This document shows positions 9,098 to 20,100 of a DNA stretch of 64,000 nt, piece by piece. The stretch comes from Saccharomycopsis crataegensis (lineage: Eukaryota; Ascomycota; Saccharomycetes; Ascoideales; Saccharomycopsidaceae). The notes under the pieces are model-generated. The model worked only from the letters and a program-made list of their open reading frames with translations, was not told the origin of the DNA and did no database searches. Positions within the stretch are counted from its first letter, which is position 1, and each line of letters opens with the position of its first letter. The position numbers and the translations under genes are program-made. The stretch is taken from positions 1-64,000 of the forward strand of contig NW_027043827.1 of the NCBI RefSeq assembly GCF_037102585.1, written 5' to 3'.

Positions 9098-12000
9098 TCA
9101 AGATCTTCTATTCAAACTTTGAAAGGAACGACCCAACAACGGTTTTCTACAGATAGGAATACTAGAAGAACCATAGAAGTCCTTAATGGACTCATAGAGG
9201 TTCTTCTGTAAACCCAGTGGAACACTATCCACAAAAACATCAACCGGGACCGTAAAGCAATGACCAGGACGAGCCATCCGAAAGGTAACATCAAAAGACC
9301 TAGTGTCAGGATCATATCCTAAAATACCATTAACCTCAGAAGCTCTAGCTTTAAATTCATTAACAGTCCGGGGAAGATCAATAAAAGCAGCTTCAGGCAC
9401 CGAATAAGGACGTAAAAACCTCGCATTAATCACCCTTGATTTAAGGTTTAATATCGGTAAATCAATTTCAAAACTATTCTTGTTAATAACCTTGACTACT
9501 TTAAAAGGACCAAAATACACATCAGTCACTTTTTTGTATCGAGTACTATTCGTGTACGCTTCGCGATGCACAAGCACGTACTGACCAACTGTATAATCAT
9601 CAAAGCTTGCTCCTGCATTGGCACTTATATTCATCCGGTGCTGATACAGGGATAATTGTTCTGAAACGGCCCAATGAATTGCCCTCAATCTCTTCCCCCA
9701 CTCACTAATCAGGTGATGAGCAATATCAACAACTTGAGGTTCAGACAATTGAAGCAACGGTTGGCGACCAAAAACCGCTTGGAAAGGCGAAATACCGGTA
9801 GCCGAGTGAATAGATGAATTGATAGCAGTCTGAGCCACAGCCAAATAACTCAACCAATCACCTTTATTTTCAGAAACAAAAGTACGAAGAAGCTGTACTA
9901 CCTTCTTGTTAGCGGCTTCTGCCACACCATTTCCACGAGGGTTGTTAGCAGCCGTGAGATGATACTTAAATCCCATAATCTTCGAAATATCCTTGGCAAT
10001 GCTATTAGCCCAACGAATATCACGATCAGAACGAATAAAACACGGAATACCATAATACGCAAATACATTATGGAACAACACCTTAGCAACACCCATTGTA
10101 TCAATCTGTTTGTTGCATCCAATAAAAATAGAAAATTTCGAAAAATCATCAACAACGGTAAGGATAGCATCACATCCTCCACATTCCGGCAATCCAGTAA
10201 TCATATCAATCAGAATTCTTTGGAAAGTGAATCCTGGAGGATCAACAGCCATAATAGGATGGGAATGGTGTTGGCGTATTTTTGTTCTCAAACAAGTATC
10301 ACATCCACCAACTACTGCAGTGACAATCTTCATAAGATTTCGCATATAAAACTTAGAAGATAGCCCGAGGTATAATTGAGTTATCCCAGCATGCATTCTG
10401 CCATGCTCATACTCAATTAACCTACGGGCCCGCAGCGCCCCAACAACCCGGCGCCACGGAGATTGATTGGTACGTCCAAACAATTTACCATCAATCAATT
10501 TAAAATTCTTCAAAATACCCTGACTCACATCGAGTCTATCACCATTAACATCTTCTTCATCAATTCTCGTTTCTGCGACATCGCTGGCATTATCACTTGC
10601 TTTATTATCCTTGTCCTCAATTAACCTTAAACTGTTACTAATCTCCGCAAAATACTCATCCGATTCAATCGAAGCCTTGATTTCTGCTTCAGTTAAATTA
10701 ACTGCAGGGATTACCGATTCCAAAGCCCCCACATAACGAGAGAGGTAATCAGCTAACTCATTTGTTGTACCCTTGACATATTCTAACACAATATCAAACT
10801 CAGCGAGTTTAGTAATCCATCTTTTAACCCTGTCATTTTCAGCTTCCTTATTTCCTTTAAGCAACACCGACAAGGATTGGTGATCAGTCTTTACCACAAT
10901 TCTATGACCAAATATCAAATGGGCCGTCTTGTCTAATAAGTAGACAACAGCTAAAAGTTCTTTATCTCTAATTGGATAATTCTTTTCGTGGATTGAAAGG
11001 CTCCGCAGGTAATAACCAACAATTTGCAGCTCATCGGACCCAGGGATCAACTGTTTCAATACCCCCCCAATTGCAATTCCTGAAGCATCAGACTCAATTA
11101 CAAATACAGTAGCGGGATCAGTCGAAAGTGGAACACTTAGTACCTTGGTTTCCAACAAGGCTTGCTTCAAAGAAGCGAACCTTTTGGAAACTGTCTCCAT
11201 ATCCCATTCGAGATTTTTGGAGACAAATTGGTAAAGTTCAACCACTAAGTCCGAATAGCTGGCAACGAAATGACGGAAATAATTAGTGAATCCAAGAGTT
11301 TTCTGCAACTCCTTGGCATTCACAGGGGTCTTCAATTTCCGAATTACTTCCCTAGTATCATCAGGGATTTCAACTCCATCCGGACCAATTTCCCAACCAA
11401 GAAAGCGAACCTTAGAGCTCATAAAACTGCATTTCAGCCTTTTCAAAAACAACTTGTTCTCCCGACACACATCAAAAAACTGCTTGAGCAAACCCAAATG
11501 CTCTTCCCTGTTTGGCGACGCCAAGAGAACATCATCAACATAATTACGGGCAGTTGAAAGGTGTGATATTTTCTTGGCTAAGTATGATTGTAGGTGTGAA
11601 GGGGCTGATGTGAGTCCGAAGGGTAATCTCAAGTACTCGTACTTGAGCCCTTCAAACTCAAAAGCCGTGAATCTACTAGAATTCTCATCGAGGGTAAGTT
11701 GATGAAAGCCTTCCGTTAAATCCACGGTTGAGAACACCTTATTGGCCAGAAAGATCTGGATCAATTCATCGTAACTGGGAAGGTTCTGATTAAACCTTTT
11801 CAATAAAAGGTTGATTTGACGAAAATCAATAACCAAACGAATCTCCCCAGTCTTCTCCTTGACAACTAGAAAAGGTGAAGAATAAGGCGAGTTAGAGGGT
11901 TGAATAAGTTTAGAATCAACCATACGCCTAATATGATTTCTAACCTCATGCAAAAGAGCAATCTTAACCTTCGGAATATACGGGGTCGTTGGAACTTCTT

Positions 12001-13567
12001 CCGACATCGGTTCAAGCCTGATATTATCTGCCCCCCGAGACTCAACAACTTGATTAATCCCAAGCTTCTCCGCAAAAATATCCGCATAATCAAACAACAA
12101 TTTCTCTAATCTAGGATCGTCTATCTCAACAGGATCCAGGCTAAGAGTAGCCATAGCACTAATACTTTCAATGGATTTCTCATCCAAATCGTCCACCCCC
12201 ACATCTCCCACAGTAAGATTAGCAAAATCAATAAGATGGGCATATTCTCTAATGAATGGAAGCCCCACAATAACAGTAGGTGAAACAATCGGGTGCACAT
12301 AACAACGGATCTTCACAACAGTATGGTTAAATGTAACAGGGATAATCACATACCTATCTACCGCATCATACTGATTAGTTGCAGTCTTGATTGTTCTTGG
12401 GCTAATCCTAGTAAGATCGGCACTATCATAACCGAGCTTAGGCAAAATAGACGGATTCACAAAACTGTAACTCGCCCCAGAATCAATAAGAGCTTTGGTA
12501 ACAAACCCAGCAGGTCCCATAGTAACAGGAACCTTGAAAGCAACAACATCCTCATATGGAACTGCATGGTCCTCCTCTTGGACGCAATCCATAAGGTGAG
12601 CCAAACGAGCACCAGACCCACCACCACCACGGCGAGGGCAGTCCATGCTCTGATGTCCGTGTCCTTTACACTGGAAACAATTTCCAAGAATAAGCAACAG
12701 CCTCACCTCCTCCTGGGTGAGATTAAATTTCTTGCAGAGGGCGGCAATCTTACCACTAGACTTGCGAGGATATGAGTTTCCCCGAGAACTTGGTACTGAT
12801 TGCAAAGCATCCAATTCCATTGGCATCGGACCACCTCTATCCATAGGCGAAAACGTAGACGGCATAGGGATAGTCAGAGTATGGATGGTTCTTTCAGTAA
12901 GATCATTAATACTAAGTGCATGAGAAATCACATCATCTAATTTCTCATAAATGCGTCCTGCATCTGCAATGTGCTTCTGCAAACGCGGGTCCAAGGAATC
13001 GATAAAACGATTAATTTTTGAACGTTCTGACCAATCTGGAATGTACACAACATTCGCTTGAAACTCAGCAACGTGGGACAGAAGCGCTTTTCCTTTTTGC
13101 GCAATTGTCCACAATGTTCTTTCCAAAATGTCAACCATATCAACTCTAGAAAAGTGCGCAAGCACTTGAGCCTTAAAGGCTCTATAAGAGATATCTGACG
13201 GCAAGGAGTCAGAAAAAGAAGAAAAACTTCTAAAAGTATCTTGAGCCACGTTTCTCACAATAAAACTCATCTTATACTTGTCATTCCAATTAAGTGGCAT
13301 CTGGTGTTCTGCATACTGGAAGAAGTCATGCAATGCCATGGGAGTGCGGGCAAGCATCCCTGTACTAAACGGCTTTCCGTTAAACTTGACCTCCATAGGG
13401 TCTAACACGCGACCGGCCTTCTCTTTACCGTGAAGCATTTCAACGAGCTCCATGAGCAACAGACGATTAGAATCGTCCAACGGTCCACCCGGCATACTCA
13501 TCTCGTTTTCTTCGCCTGAATAATTATCTTCTTCGTCTGAGCTAGGGCTTAAACCAAATACAGTCAT
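9098..13567 (-). CDS. Ty3-B Gag-Pol polyprotein
   Basis: A single open frame of 1489 codons with the Gypsy order: Gag with one CCHC knuckle, aspartic protease, reverse transcriptase (YVDD box), RNase H, then integrase with an HHCC-type zinc region. Integrase downstream of RT marks it as Gypsy rather than Copia. Gag and Pol share one frame here, unlike Ty3-A, so this family needs no frameshift to make Pol. The element looks whole. Confidence 0.95.
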   Translation of the reverse strand: MTVFGLSPSSDEEDNYSGEENEMSMPGGPLDDSNRLLLMELVEMLHGKEKAGRVLDPMEVKFNGKPFSTGMLARTPMALHDFFQYAEHQMPLNWNDKYKMSFIVRNVAQDTFRSFSSFSDSLPSDISYRAFKAQVLAHFSRVDMVDILERTLWTIAQKGKALLSHVAEFQANVVYIPDWSERSKINRFIDSLDPRLQKHIADAGRIYEKLDDVISHALSINDLTERTIHTLTIPMPSTFSPMDRGGPMPMELDALQSVPSSRGNSYPRKSSGKIAALCKKFNLTQEEVRLLLILGNCFQCKGHGHQSMDCPRRGGGGSGARLAHLMDCVQEEDHAVPYEDVVAFKVPVTMGPAGFVTKALIDSGASYSFVNPSILPKLGYDSADLTRISPRTIKTATNQYDAVDRYVIIPVTFNHTVVKIRCYVHPIVSPTVIVGLPFIREYAHLIDFANLTVGDVGVDDLDEKSIESISAMATLSLDPVEIDDPRLEKLLFDYADIFAEKLGINQVVESRGADNIRLEPMSEEVPTTPYIPKVKIALLHEVRNHIRRMVDSKLIQPSNSPYSSPFLVVKEKTGEIRLVIDFRQINLLLKRFNQNLPSYDELIQIFLANKVFSTVDLTEGFHQLTLDENSSRFTAFEFEGLKYEYLRLPFGLTSAPSHLQSYLAKKISHLSTARNYVDDVLLASPNREEHLGLLKQFFDVCRENKLFLKRLKCSFMSSKVRFLGWEIGPDGVEIPDDTREVIRKLKTPVNAKELQKTLGFTNYFRHFVASYSDLVVELYQFVSKNLEWDMETVSKRFASLKQALLETKVLSVPLSTDPATVFVIESDASGIAIGGVLKQLIPGSDELQIVGYYLRSLSIHEKNYPIRDKELLAVVYLLDKTAHLIFGHRIVVKTDHQSLSVLLKGNKEAENDRVKRWITKLAEFDIVLEYVKGTTNELADYLSRYVGALESVIPAVNLTEAEIKASIESDEYFAEISNSLRLIEDKDNKASDNASDVAETRIDEEDVNGDRLDVSQGILKNFKLIDGKLFGRTNQSPWRRVVGALRARRLIEYEHGRMHAGITQLYLGLSSKFYMRNLMKIVTAVVGGCDTCLRTKIRQHHSHPIMAVDPPGFTFQRILIDMITGLPECGGCDAILTVVDDFSKFSIFIGCNKQIDTMGVAKVLFHNVFAYYGIPCFIRSDRDIRWANSIAKDISKIMGFKYHLTAANNPRGNGVAEAANKKVVQLLRTFVSENKGDWLSYLAVAQTAINSSIHSATGISPFQAVFGRQPLLQLSEPQVVDIAHHLISEWGKRLRAIHWAVSEQLSLYQHRMNISANAGASFDDYTVGQYVLVHREAYTNSTRYKKVTDVYFGPFKVVKVINKNSFEIDLPILNLKSRVINARFLRPYSVPEAAFIDLPRTVNEFKARASEVNGILGYDPDTRSFDVTFRMARPGHCFTVPVDVFVDSVPLGLQKNLYESIKDFYGSSSIPICRKPLLGRSFQSLNRRS

Positions 13568-13659
13568 ACACTAGGATAACCAAGCTATGCTATTAAACGA
13601 CAACAGAAGTTTATAATCAGTGGAGTCTGTAAAACTAAAAACCTAGTGGTGCTACCAAT

Positions 13660-13861
13660 TGTTATATTACGATGCGACTATACTAGATGTAGTTAGTCAC
13701 GGGTTAGGATTGATTTAGTAATACTCTCTGAAGAACCAGAGATCATATATTGAAAACTTTTCATAATCGACGACTATAATTATATACTAATGGTTATGAG
13801 CTTATGGTTATGAGCACGTGTATCGTTGCCTATAACCAATAGCTCAAACCATACTACAACA
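13660..13861 (-). repeat. Ty3-B 5' LTR
   Basis: 202 bp, followed in the sense direction by the tRNA-Met-type primer-binding site (complement of about 13642-13657). Its outer edge is 10 bp upstream of tRNA-Arg. Confidence 0.95.
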
Positions 13862-13871
13862 CCTTTGTCTA

Positions 13872-13955
13872 TTCCTCATGGCCCAATGGTCAAGGCACTT
13901 GACTACGGTGTGCGTGGGAATCAAGGGATTCCAGGTTCGAGTCCTGGTGGGGAAG
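13872..13955 (+). tRNA. tRNA-Arg(ACG) with an 11-nt intron
   Basis: Acceptor TTCCTCA pairs with TGGGGAA. The anticodon stem CTTGA/TCAAG encloses CTACGG, an 11-nt intron and A38, so the anticodon is ACG. The T-arm is CCAGGTTCGAGTCCTGG. A T-run terminator follows at once. Ty3-B lies 10 bp upstream. Confidence 0.96.
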
Positions 13956-14209
13956 ATTTTTTTTTCTTTCTATTTAAATCCTGACGCGGTAAGGATGACC
14001 ACAGAGATGGAAAGTGGACGTCCATCGTGTGTATTAATTAATGACCGATATGCAGGTGTCGGTTATCTGGTACGGCTGTCCGGTGGAGCTAGTAGATGTA
14101 GCCAGATTCTAACATTATTCGATTCTATACTTATTCAGCGTAACCGCCAGCACAATTTCAACTATATTCTTTCCTCTCTCACCATAGGCACCTTGGTTTC
14201 CATATAAGA
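13956..14209. other. Unassigned stretch with a 70-codon ORF
   Basis: Between tRNA-Arg and an LTR-T remnant lie about 250 bp that match no repeat in the window. An ORF from ATG 13995 to 14207 encodes 70 residues (MTTEMESGRPSC start, LTLFDSILIQRNRQ in the middle). No domain is recognised. The stretch could be a scrap of a host gene or chance coding potential. It is one of only two places in the window that might hold host protein sequence. Confidence 0.3.
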
Positions 14210-14438
14210 TGTTAGAATTCTACAGGTCTAAAAAGTACTTCAATATATATAAAGACGAAACAAACGTACTCACGTATAATACCAAACACTTTAGATAATA
14301 AAGTTAAATATAAGGACAGTAGTAAATACGAACAGCACGTAACCTAGCAACCGTAAACCAATAATGGCTGTAAATATAATCTTGATAGCAACTACTATAA
14401 TATTTATTAGTAAAGATCTAATGATCTGGTTCCTAGTA
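14210..14438 (+). repeat. LTR-T remnant, cut by Tc1-1 copy 1
   Basis: This matches one end of LTR-T (TGTTAGAATTC onward) in the orientation opposite to 5073-5521. It stops at the TA target site of the Tc1 element at 14439. The missing LTR part does not resume beyond the transposon at 16714, so the site was rearranged or the LTR was already truncated. Confidence 0.8.
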
Positions 14439-16711
14439 CAGTGTTTTCATTTTTTATTCGTACCAACCACCGGAAATGTTCATACCAGTGGCAAAAAATA
14501 ATTCATACCGACCGGTATTTTTCGTACCACCGCAGTGGGATTTATTCAGACCATCTAAGAAAAATAGTTCATACTATTGCACTTCAATTATTCATACCAA
14601 CAGAATATAAAATTCATACTAAATGCATAAAATTCTTATGCTTTCATTAATATTTTATCTTTGATATTATTAAACATGTTATAGGGGACCCGCACACCCA
14701 ATAAAGCCCCTTTGCAATACTCATTTACCATTTCAAAGGCTCATAACCAAATTTTGGAGTGGTTTCGTCCTTCCTTAAAATTTTAAATTTTCATCAATTT
14801 GTTTTTGTCTTTATGTAATTTTTTTTTTGGTTTTTACTTTTTTTTTTTTTGGTTTGTTTTCTGTATTTTGTTTTCTAATTTTTTTTCTTCATCTTTGGTA
14901 TTTGTTTTCAAAAGAGCTGCTGTTGTAAACAGAGATCAATATGTCTAGAAGCATGTCTGCAGAATCCCTTGTAACTATCAAGGGAAATATTTTCTGTGGC
15001 TTCTTTCACCCTTGGAGTTAATTGCTCCTTCTTGCTCAAGTTTGATCTTTTGACTTTACTCTTACACACTGACCAGAATTCTTCTATAGCATTCAACCCT
15101 GGAGAATAAGGAGGTAAAAACACAAGTTCCAAGCCACTCAGTGCCACTAGTAACTGAAGATCACGTCGTTTATGAATGGCAGCATTATCAAGGATCAAAT
15201 ATTTCATACCTTTGAGCTCCTCGTTATTTTCTATTTGCTGGATCACTGACTTTACAAAACTGTAGAAGTGATTAGCTGTAGTACCTTTACTCACTTTGTC
15301 AATGGTCGTTTCTGAATCAAGTTTTCTCTTCTTATTGGATGTAGCCACTGGAGTTCTGACCTTTAATTCAATACAACCTTTGACAGAAATTGCCCCAATG
15401 AACGAAATATTAAGCCCTCTGGTTACGGGAACAGTAAGAGCTGCTTTTTCACCTACAGCAGACCATCCATACTCACGCCGCATACTGATATTGAAACCTG
15501 CTTCGTCGATGAAAATACAGTTTTGACTAAAGTCGAGCTTGTCTTTATACTTCTCTGCCCACTCGAGTCTCTGTTTCTTCAATTCCTCCAGACTTCTTCT
15601 CAAAGCCCATTTAGAAATACGTTTGAGACTTAGCTTACAGACCTTGGTTAAAAAGTTATAGATTGTTGTAGCCTTGGCTCTTACATTGGTGAAGGCTTTC
15701 TTGAGTCTCTCCAACATAAAATCGAGAGTCACTGTAGCATCTTCCTTTATCAATTTTTGAAGGAATTCCTTATGCTCACCAGTAAGAAGGGGCTTACGAC
15801 CTCTTTTCTTTGTTGGCTCCGAGATACCATTTAATTCATTAACAAGTATTTTGTTCCAATTTCTTTTCCATGTGTAAGCAGTTTGCAAAGGTATATCTTC
15901 TAATTTTGCAGCCTTGTAAGCTGACACGCCTTCTTCCATGACCAATTGCCAAAATCTTTGTTTGACAGCTTGATTAAAATACCGGTACGAACCTCTATAT
16001 CTTCGTTCTTTCATTTCAATTTCCATCTCGGCATCTTCTTCTTCTTCGAAAATAGGATCAATTTCCATGATATCCATGATACCTGGTTTTCCAAAATGCT
16101 TATAGTCACTGTAACTAAAGCAAGCTTCAACTGGTGCTATTTCAGACTCTAAAGTCATTTCACTGGGTTCAGCATAGAATCTATTACCTAGGCCATCAAC
16201 ATACCCATCAGTTAGTAGCTTGGCTTTCAAGTCCATACTTAGTTTTGATGGTAAAATCTTATGCTTTTTTTGTAAGTAATCTGGTGATCATATAAAGACC
16301 GAATTGAATGTCAAAAGTGGGAATTCATCATCTTAAATGGAGAACAGCTCCTACCATACATTCGTTCCCATTTCTTGAAAACCGTAATCACGTGATATTA
16401 TTGATATTATTATAGATATCCGGTTTTATAGAAAGTAGCACAGAATTATGGAAAAAATGAGTATAATTTGATTAAACTGAGTAGCTTAGAGGCTTATAGA
16501 GCCAGTCACATAAAAAAAAGAAAGGAATTAATATGAATTTTATAAACTGTTGGTATGAATAATTGAAGTGCAATAGTATGAACTATTTTTCTTAGATGGT
16601 CTGAATAAATCCCACTGCGGTGGTACGAAAAATACCGGTCGGTATGAATTATTTTTTGCCACTGCTATGAACATTTCCGGTGGTTGGTACAAATAAAAAA
16701 TGAAAACACTG
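14439..16711 (-). mobile_element. Tc1/mariner-type DNA transposon, copy 1, apparently intact
   Basis: A 2273-bp element flanked by TA (14437-14438 and 16712-16713) with 180-bp terminal inverted repeats (14439-14618 and 16532-16711) starting CAGTGTTTTCAT. The repeats differ at only a few bases. Each carries about seven TTCATACC/TTCGTACC-like motifs spaced 18-28 bp apart, likely transposase-binding repeats. One transposase ORF lies between. Long repeats of this kind resemble the IR/DR arrangement of some Tc1 elements. Confidence 0.95.
14908..16236 (-). CDS. Tc1-type transposase (DD34E)
   Basis: 442 residues, uninterrupted. The N-terminal part has an acidic stretch (EEEEDAEMEIEMKE, about 62-76), then helix-turn-helix type DNA-binding regions (about 90-205) including a KKRGRKP basic patch. 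The DDE catalytic domain follows: FIDEAGF (about 240), LDNAAIH (about 348) and LPPYSPGLNAIEEFW (about 380). There are 34 residues between the second D and the E, the Tc1 spacing, unlike the DD35D of fungal Fot/pogo. The enzyme cuts and pastes the element at TA sites. The ATG is supported by the near-identical N-terminus in copy 2. Confidence 0.93.
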   Translation of the reverse strand: MDLKAKLLTDGYVDGLGNRFYAEPSEMTLESEIAPVEACFSYSDYKHFGKPGIMDIMEIDPIFEEEEDAEMEIEMKERRYRGSYRYFNQAVKQRFWQLVMEEGVSAYKAAKLEDIPLQTAYTWKRNWNKILVNELNGISEPTKKRGRKPLLTGEHKEFLQKLIKEDATVTLDFMLERLKKAFTNVRAKATTIYNFLTKVCKLSLKRISKWALRRSLEELKKQRLEWAEKYKDKLDFSQNCIFIDEAGFNISMRREYGWSAVGEKAALTVPVTRGLNISFIGAISVKGCIELKVRTPVATSNKKRKLDSETTIDKVSKGTTANHFYSFVKSVIQQIENNEELKGMKYLILDNAAIHKRRDLQLLVALSGLELVFLPPYSPGLNAIEEFWSVCKSKVKRSNLSKKEQLTPRVKEATENISLDSYKGFCRHASRHIDLCLQQQLF

Positions 16712-16744
16712 TACCACATTCAAAAAAAGTTTCAACCAGTAACC

Positions 16745-16828
16745 TGCCCCCACCGAGGCTCGAACTCGGGACCTTTACATTGCAGATAAATATGAGTGTA
16801 ACGCGACCACCAACTGCGCCATAGGGGC
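16745..16828 (-). tRNA. tRNA-Met(CAT), elongator type, with a 10-nt intron
   Basis: Acceptor GCCCCTA pairs with TGGGGGC. The anticodon stem TTACA/TGTAA encloses CTCATA, a 10-nt intron and A38, giving CAT. The T-loop TTCGA fits an elongator rather than an initiator. A T7 run lies about 20 nt downstream. A Ty3-A element starts 12 bp upstream. Confidence 0.93.
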
Positions 16829-16840
16829 TTTGGTGTTTTT

Positions 16841-17171
16841 TGTTATATTATGGGATCATGGTTAGGTTGAGTCCTGGTTACCATCGGTATGGTACCATAC
16901 GGAACCCATGATCGGCATTACCTCATCGAGGTATCACCTTATCAAGGTATCACCTTATGTTCCACCCCTTATCTGTTAGTCCTTTATTCCGGGAAGGGGT
17001 CCAACACCCCATTATTAGTTTTAATCATTTTATTTATATAAGGATTCAACATTCCTTTAGTTTAGACCTTTATTTAGTTTAGGAAGGACAAGTCTCTTTG
17101 GATATAAAATACTGCCTGTAATCTCCACTTGATTCCAGAATCTAGTGTGCCCTTGCACACTGATTGTAACA
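16841..17171 (+). repeat. Ty3-A1 5' LTR
   Basis: Starts TGTTATATTATGGG, ends GATTGTAACA. It contains the uninterrupted 14-bp palindrome GTATGGTACCATAC at 16887-16900, the spot next to which LINEs sit in other copies. Confidence 0.93.
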
Positions 17172-17189
17172 TTTGGTAGCACCACTAGG

Positions 17190-20100
17190 TTTAAGGACAC
17201 CTCATCCTTGGTGCCCCGTGAAGCCTAGTTGGTTAACTCGGGATCTTAAGTGGAGTATGGCAGAAGAGCTTCCGGTGAATTATTGAAGTCGACGTGTGCT
17301 ATCACAAGTTGACATGGAGTGATTGCTACGTTCACCGTGGGGTTAGTTGCTTACTCGACCGAATAATGGAAGTTTTACGAGCTATCAATGTTGCACAAAC
17401 ATGCTAAACGGGACAAAGCAATACTCTTCCGAGAATAGTCGTTCTGTGAATGGTCAGAAATAATAAGGTTTATTTATGAAACGACCTGAAGAGCGAACTA
17501 GGAGAACCCTTGAGTGGGCCATCATGTTCGGAATGTCCAAGGTGTCGTGAAAGTGATGTGCTGGAATCCGTCATAAGGTTCAGGAGCTGAAAATACCAAA
17601 CCAGAGACAGGCGCACGGTTGCAGTGGCATTGGTGTATAATGCTGTTCCTGGAGAAGACGTGGGTACGGTTTCGAAGAGATCAAGCTTAAGCTTGGCTGC
17701 ATTATGCTAGCGAAAGTCATGGAAGCGAAGCTACGTGTCATCTCAGTGCAACTGAGTTGAACAATTTGTCACTCACCCTTTTCTCACCACGGCATAATGG
17801 ATGTACCCACCGTTGTGTTATATGAAGTATCTTTCCGACCATGACTATCTTACTTCGCTAGGTCGGATGCGATAATGCGAATATGATTACAGTTACCTCA
17901 TATACCTGCAGGACTCTGTCTTGGTTACTTCGTCAGAAAAGACGTCATATGTGTTTGTCTTGATTGTGTTGAAGATTTAACGCCACGCCAGGTGACGCGA
18001 ATTCCCTGACTGCTTTACATCGTTATAAGTGAACGATGAAATTATTTTTGTTTGTGACTGTTGTCACCACAGGTGCTGTGGAAGCCCTGTCTGTTTTACT
18101 TCGTTATAAGAGAACGACGTAACTATCTTTGTTTTGTGACGGTTGTCACCCCAGGTGCTGTGGATGCCCTGCTACATTACATCGTTATACGAGAACGTTG
18201 TAACTTTTGTTTTTGACTTGTCACATGAGGAACTTTGGTGGCCTTGTGTATTTTAACGGGCAAAAAGAGAACCATTGTCTGCCTCCTTCGTGACTGGATT
18301 TTGTTACCTCAGGGTCACGGTGGCCCTGCGTATTTCACACCGTTGAGGAAAACGAGTGTTTGGTTTTATGATCGATTAGGATCACGTTATAGGTGTCAAA
18401 ATGACCCTGCTTATGGAGTGGTTGAGATCGGAACAAATAGCCACTAACCACTCCCACAAGACGACGACGTGTTGTTTTGTTTATATTGTTTATTTTTGAT
18501 GTTTATTTTTTTTTTTTTTGCTTATTGTTAAGCCACATTTCTGAGTCAGGATCAAGAGCCGACTAGTTATGTTTGGGAAGGATTTTATCTCTCCCTTATA
18601 AAATATTGGTGATTATTGAGGAGCCTAGGTCAAGAACCATATAGTTGGAAAAGGTTACGATCTCAGAATCCTTACGCCGAAGATTGGTTTGTTTGGTGGT
18701 ATAGTCATTATTTGTTAATTCCGGTATTCTAGTGCTGGAACGGAATTAATATATGGGTGACAACGGAATTGGGAGATAGAAGTCCCAAAGTTGTATCGGT
18801 TACGGAAGCTGGTAACTATGGAGCGATGAGATAATGGCATCGCTTAGAGATTGTTGAATTGAAATTATAGTAGTCACTAAAAGGTGATACGAAGCGATGA
18901 CGTGGAAAGTCGCTATTTGATTTTGGATCGAAGGAATGATCCTTACAGATGTATGGAAGATTGGAGAAAGGAAACTTTTACGATGACCAAGGCAACTGGT
19001 GCCGAAGCTAGAGACGTTTAATAAATTGTGTTGTTCATGTTGCAAAGGAAGGTTCTGTCATATCGACAGTCTTACTAAATGTTGTTACGAACAATTGATT
19101 GAGATTGATGCATCCGTGGAAATTAAACGAGTGATTAAAGCCTTTCCTGTGGGGATACTCGTCTGATAAGTTGGTCTCCAGTGTTCTTGTTATTTGTGCG
19201 GTAACGGAGATCATTGGTTCTGTGGGGTGACAATGATAGTAATAAAACAACGGTTTCGTTACTTCGAAAGGCCACAGTACAACATTACCTTGACACATTG
19301 GAGCATTGGAACTTTCAACACAGAGTTTACAGGAAAGAGTTAATCTGCGGTTGATAAGGGTAAGTCCACAAGTTGTGTGAACAATGCAAACCACAGAAGG
19401 ATGTATCAGTGTCAACTATTCGCGAGAACAGATTAGGAGAAAGCTATGTAAATTATCGTTTCCGGCTTGGTTGGCAACCTCCCTTGGGTCATGGGTATTT
19501 CGATAATCGAAATAGAGCTCGACCATGGAGAGTCATTACTCGGGTTGCTTGGAATCTCCAAACCGAAGAATGAAGAGTCCTATTTGATTACCATGTTACG
19601 GTGAAAAAAAAAAAAGGATAGCTGGTATCGAATCGGAATGCTAATAATTCCAAAGGGGTAATTGGAATAGCTCCGGAGTTAAGCGAGGATCGCGTATAAA
19701 GTGACAAGAAGCTGATATTGGTAACAGGATTAAGGCAGTGTCATAATCGTTGTCAAAGTTGTATAAGAGGTATACAACCCTAAGGTCGAACAGGGATTGT
19801 GCGTGAGCGATGTAATATATCGTGGAATCGCATTGGAGTGAATAAGGCCAGAAGAGTATGAACTAGGGCATGCTTTTGAACATTTCGACTGAAAGGGATA
19901 AGGTTGAGCCAAGAAGCTCTATCGTTGTCAATTGACAGGATAAGGGTTTTGATGATATATCCAGTTTTGAAAATTAAAGAATTGAAGGCTGAGAAGTGTT
20001 AACCAGATGCGGTAAATGCACTAATGAAATGAACAATGTCCTAATGAAATGAACAAGGTACTTGATTAGATACATCACACTATTGAATCACTTAGAGAGG

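Larger units (their letters stand above)
8886..13861 (-). mobile_element. Ty3/Gypsy LTR retrotransposon Ty3-B, looks whole
   Basis: A 4976-bp element on the minus strand with LTRs at 13660-13861 and 8886-9087 (202 bp each), identical by eye, so insertion is recent. It is flanked by the 5-bp duplication CCTTT (8881-8885 and 13862-13866). Next to the 5' LTR is a primer-binding site TGGTAGCACCACTAGG, matching the 3' end of initiator tRNA-Met as in Ty elements. A G-rich polypurine tract precedes the 3' LTR. One long gag-pol frame fills the interior. It ends 10 bp upstream of tRNA-Arg. Confidence 0.95.

Noticed and set aside
18235-18447. 70-codon ORF in the interior of Ty3-A1
   Set aside because: Short, without domain, within a non-coding repeat region; of a size expected by chance.
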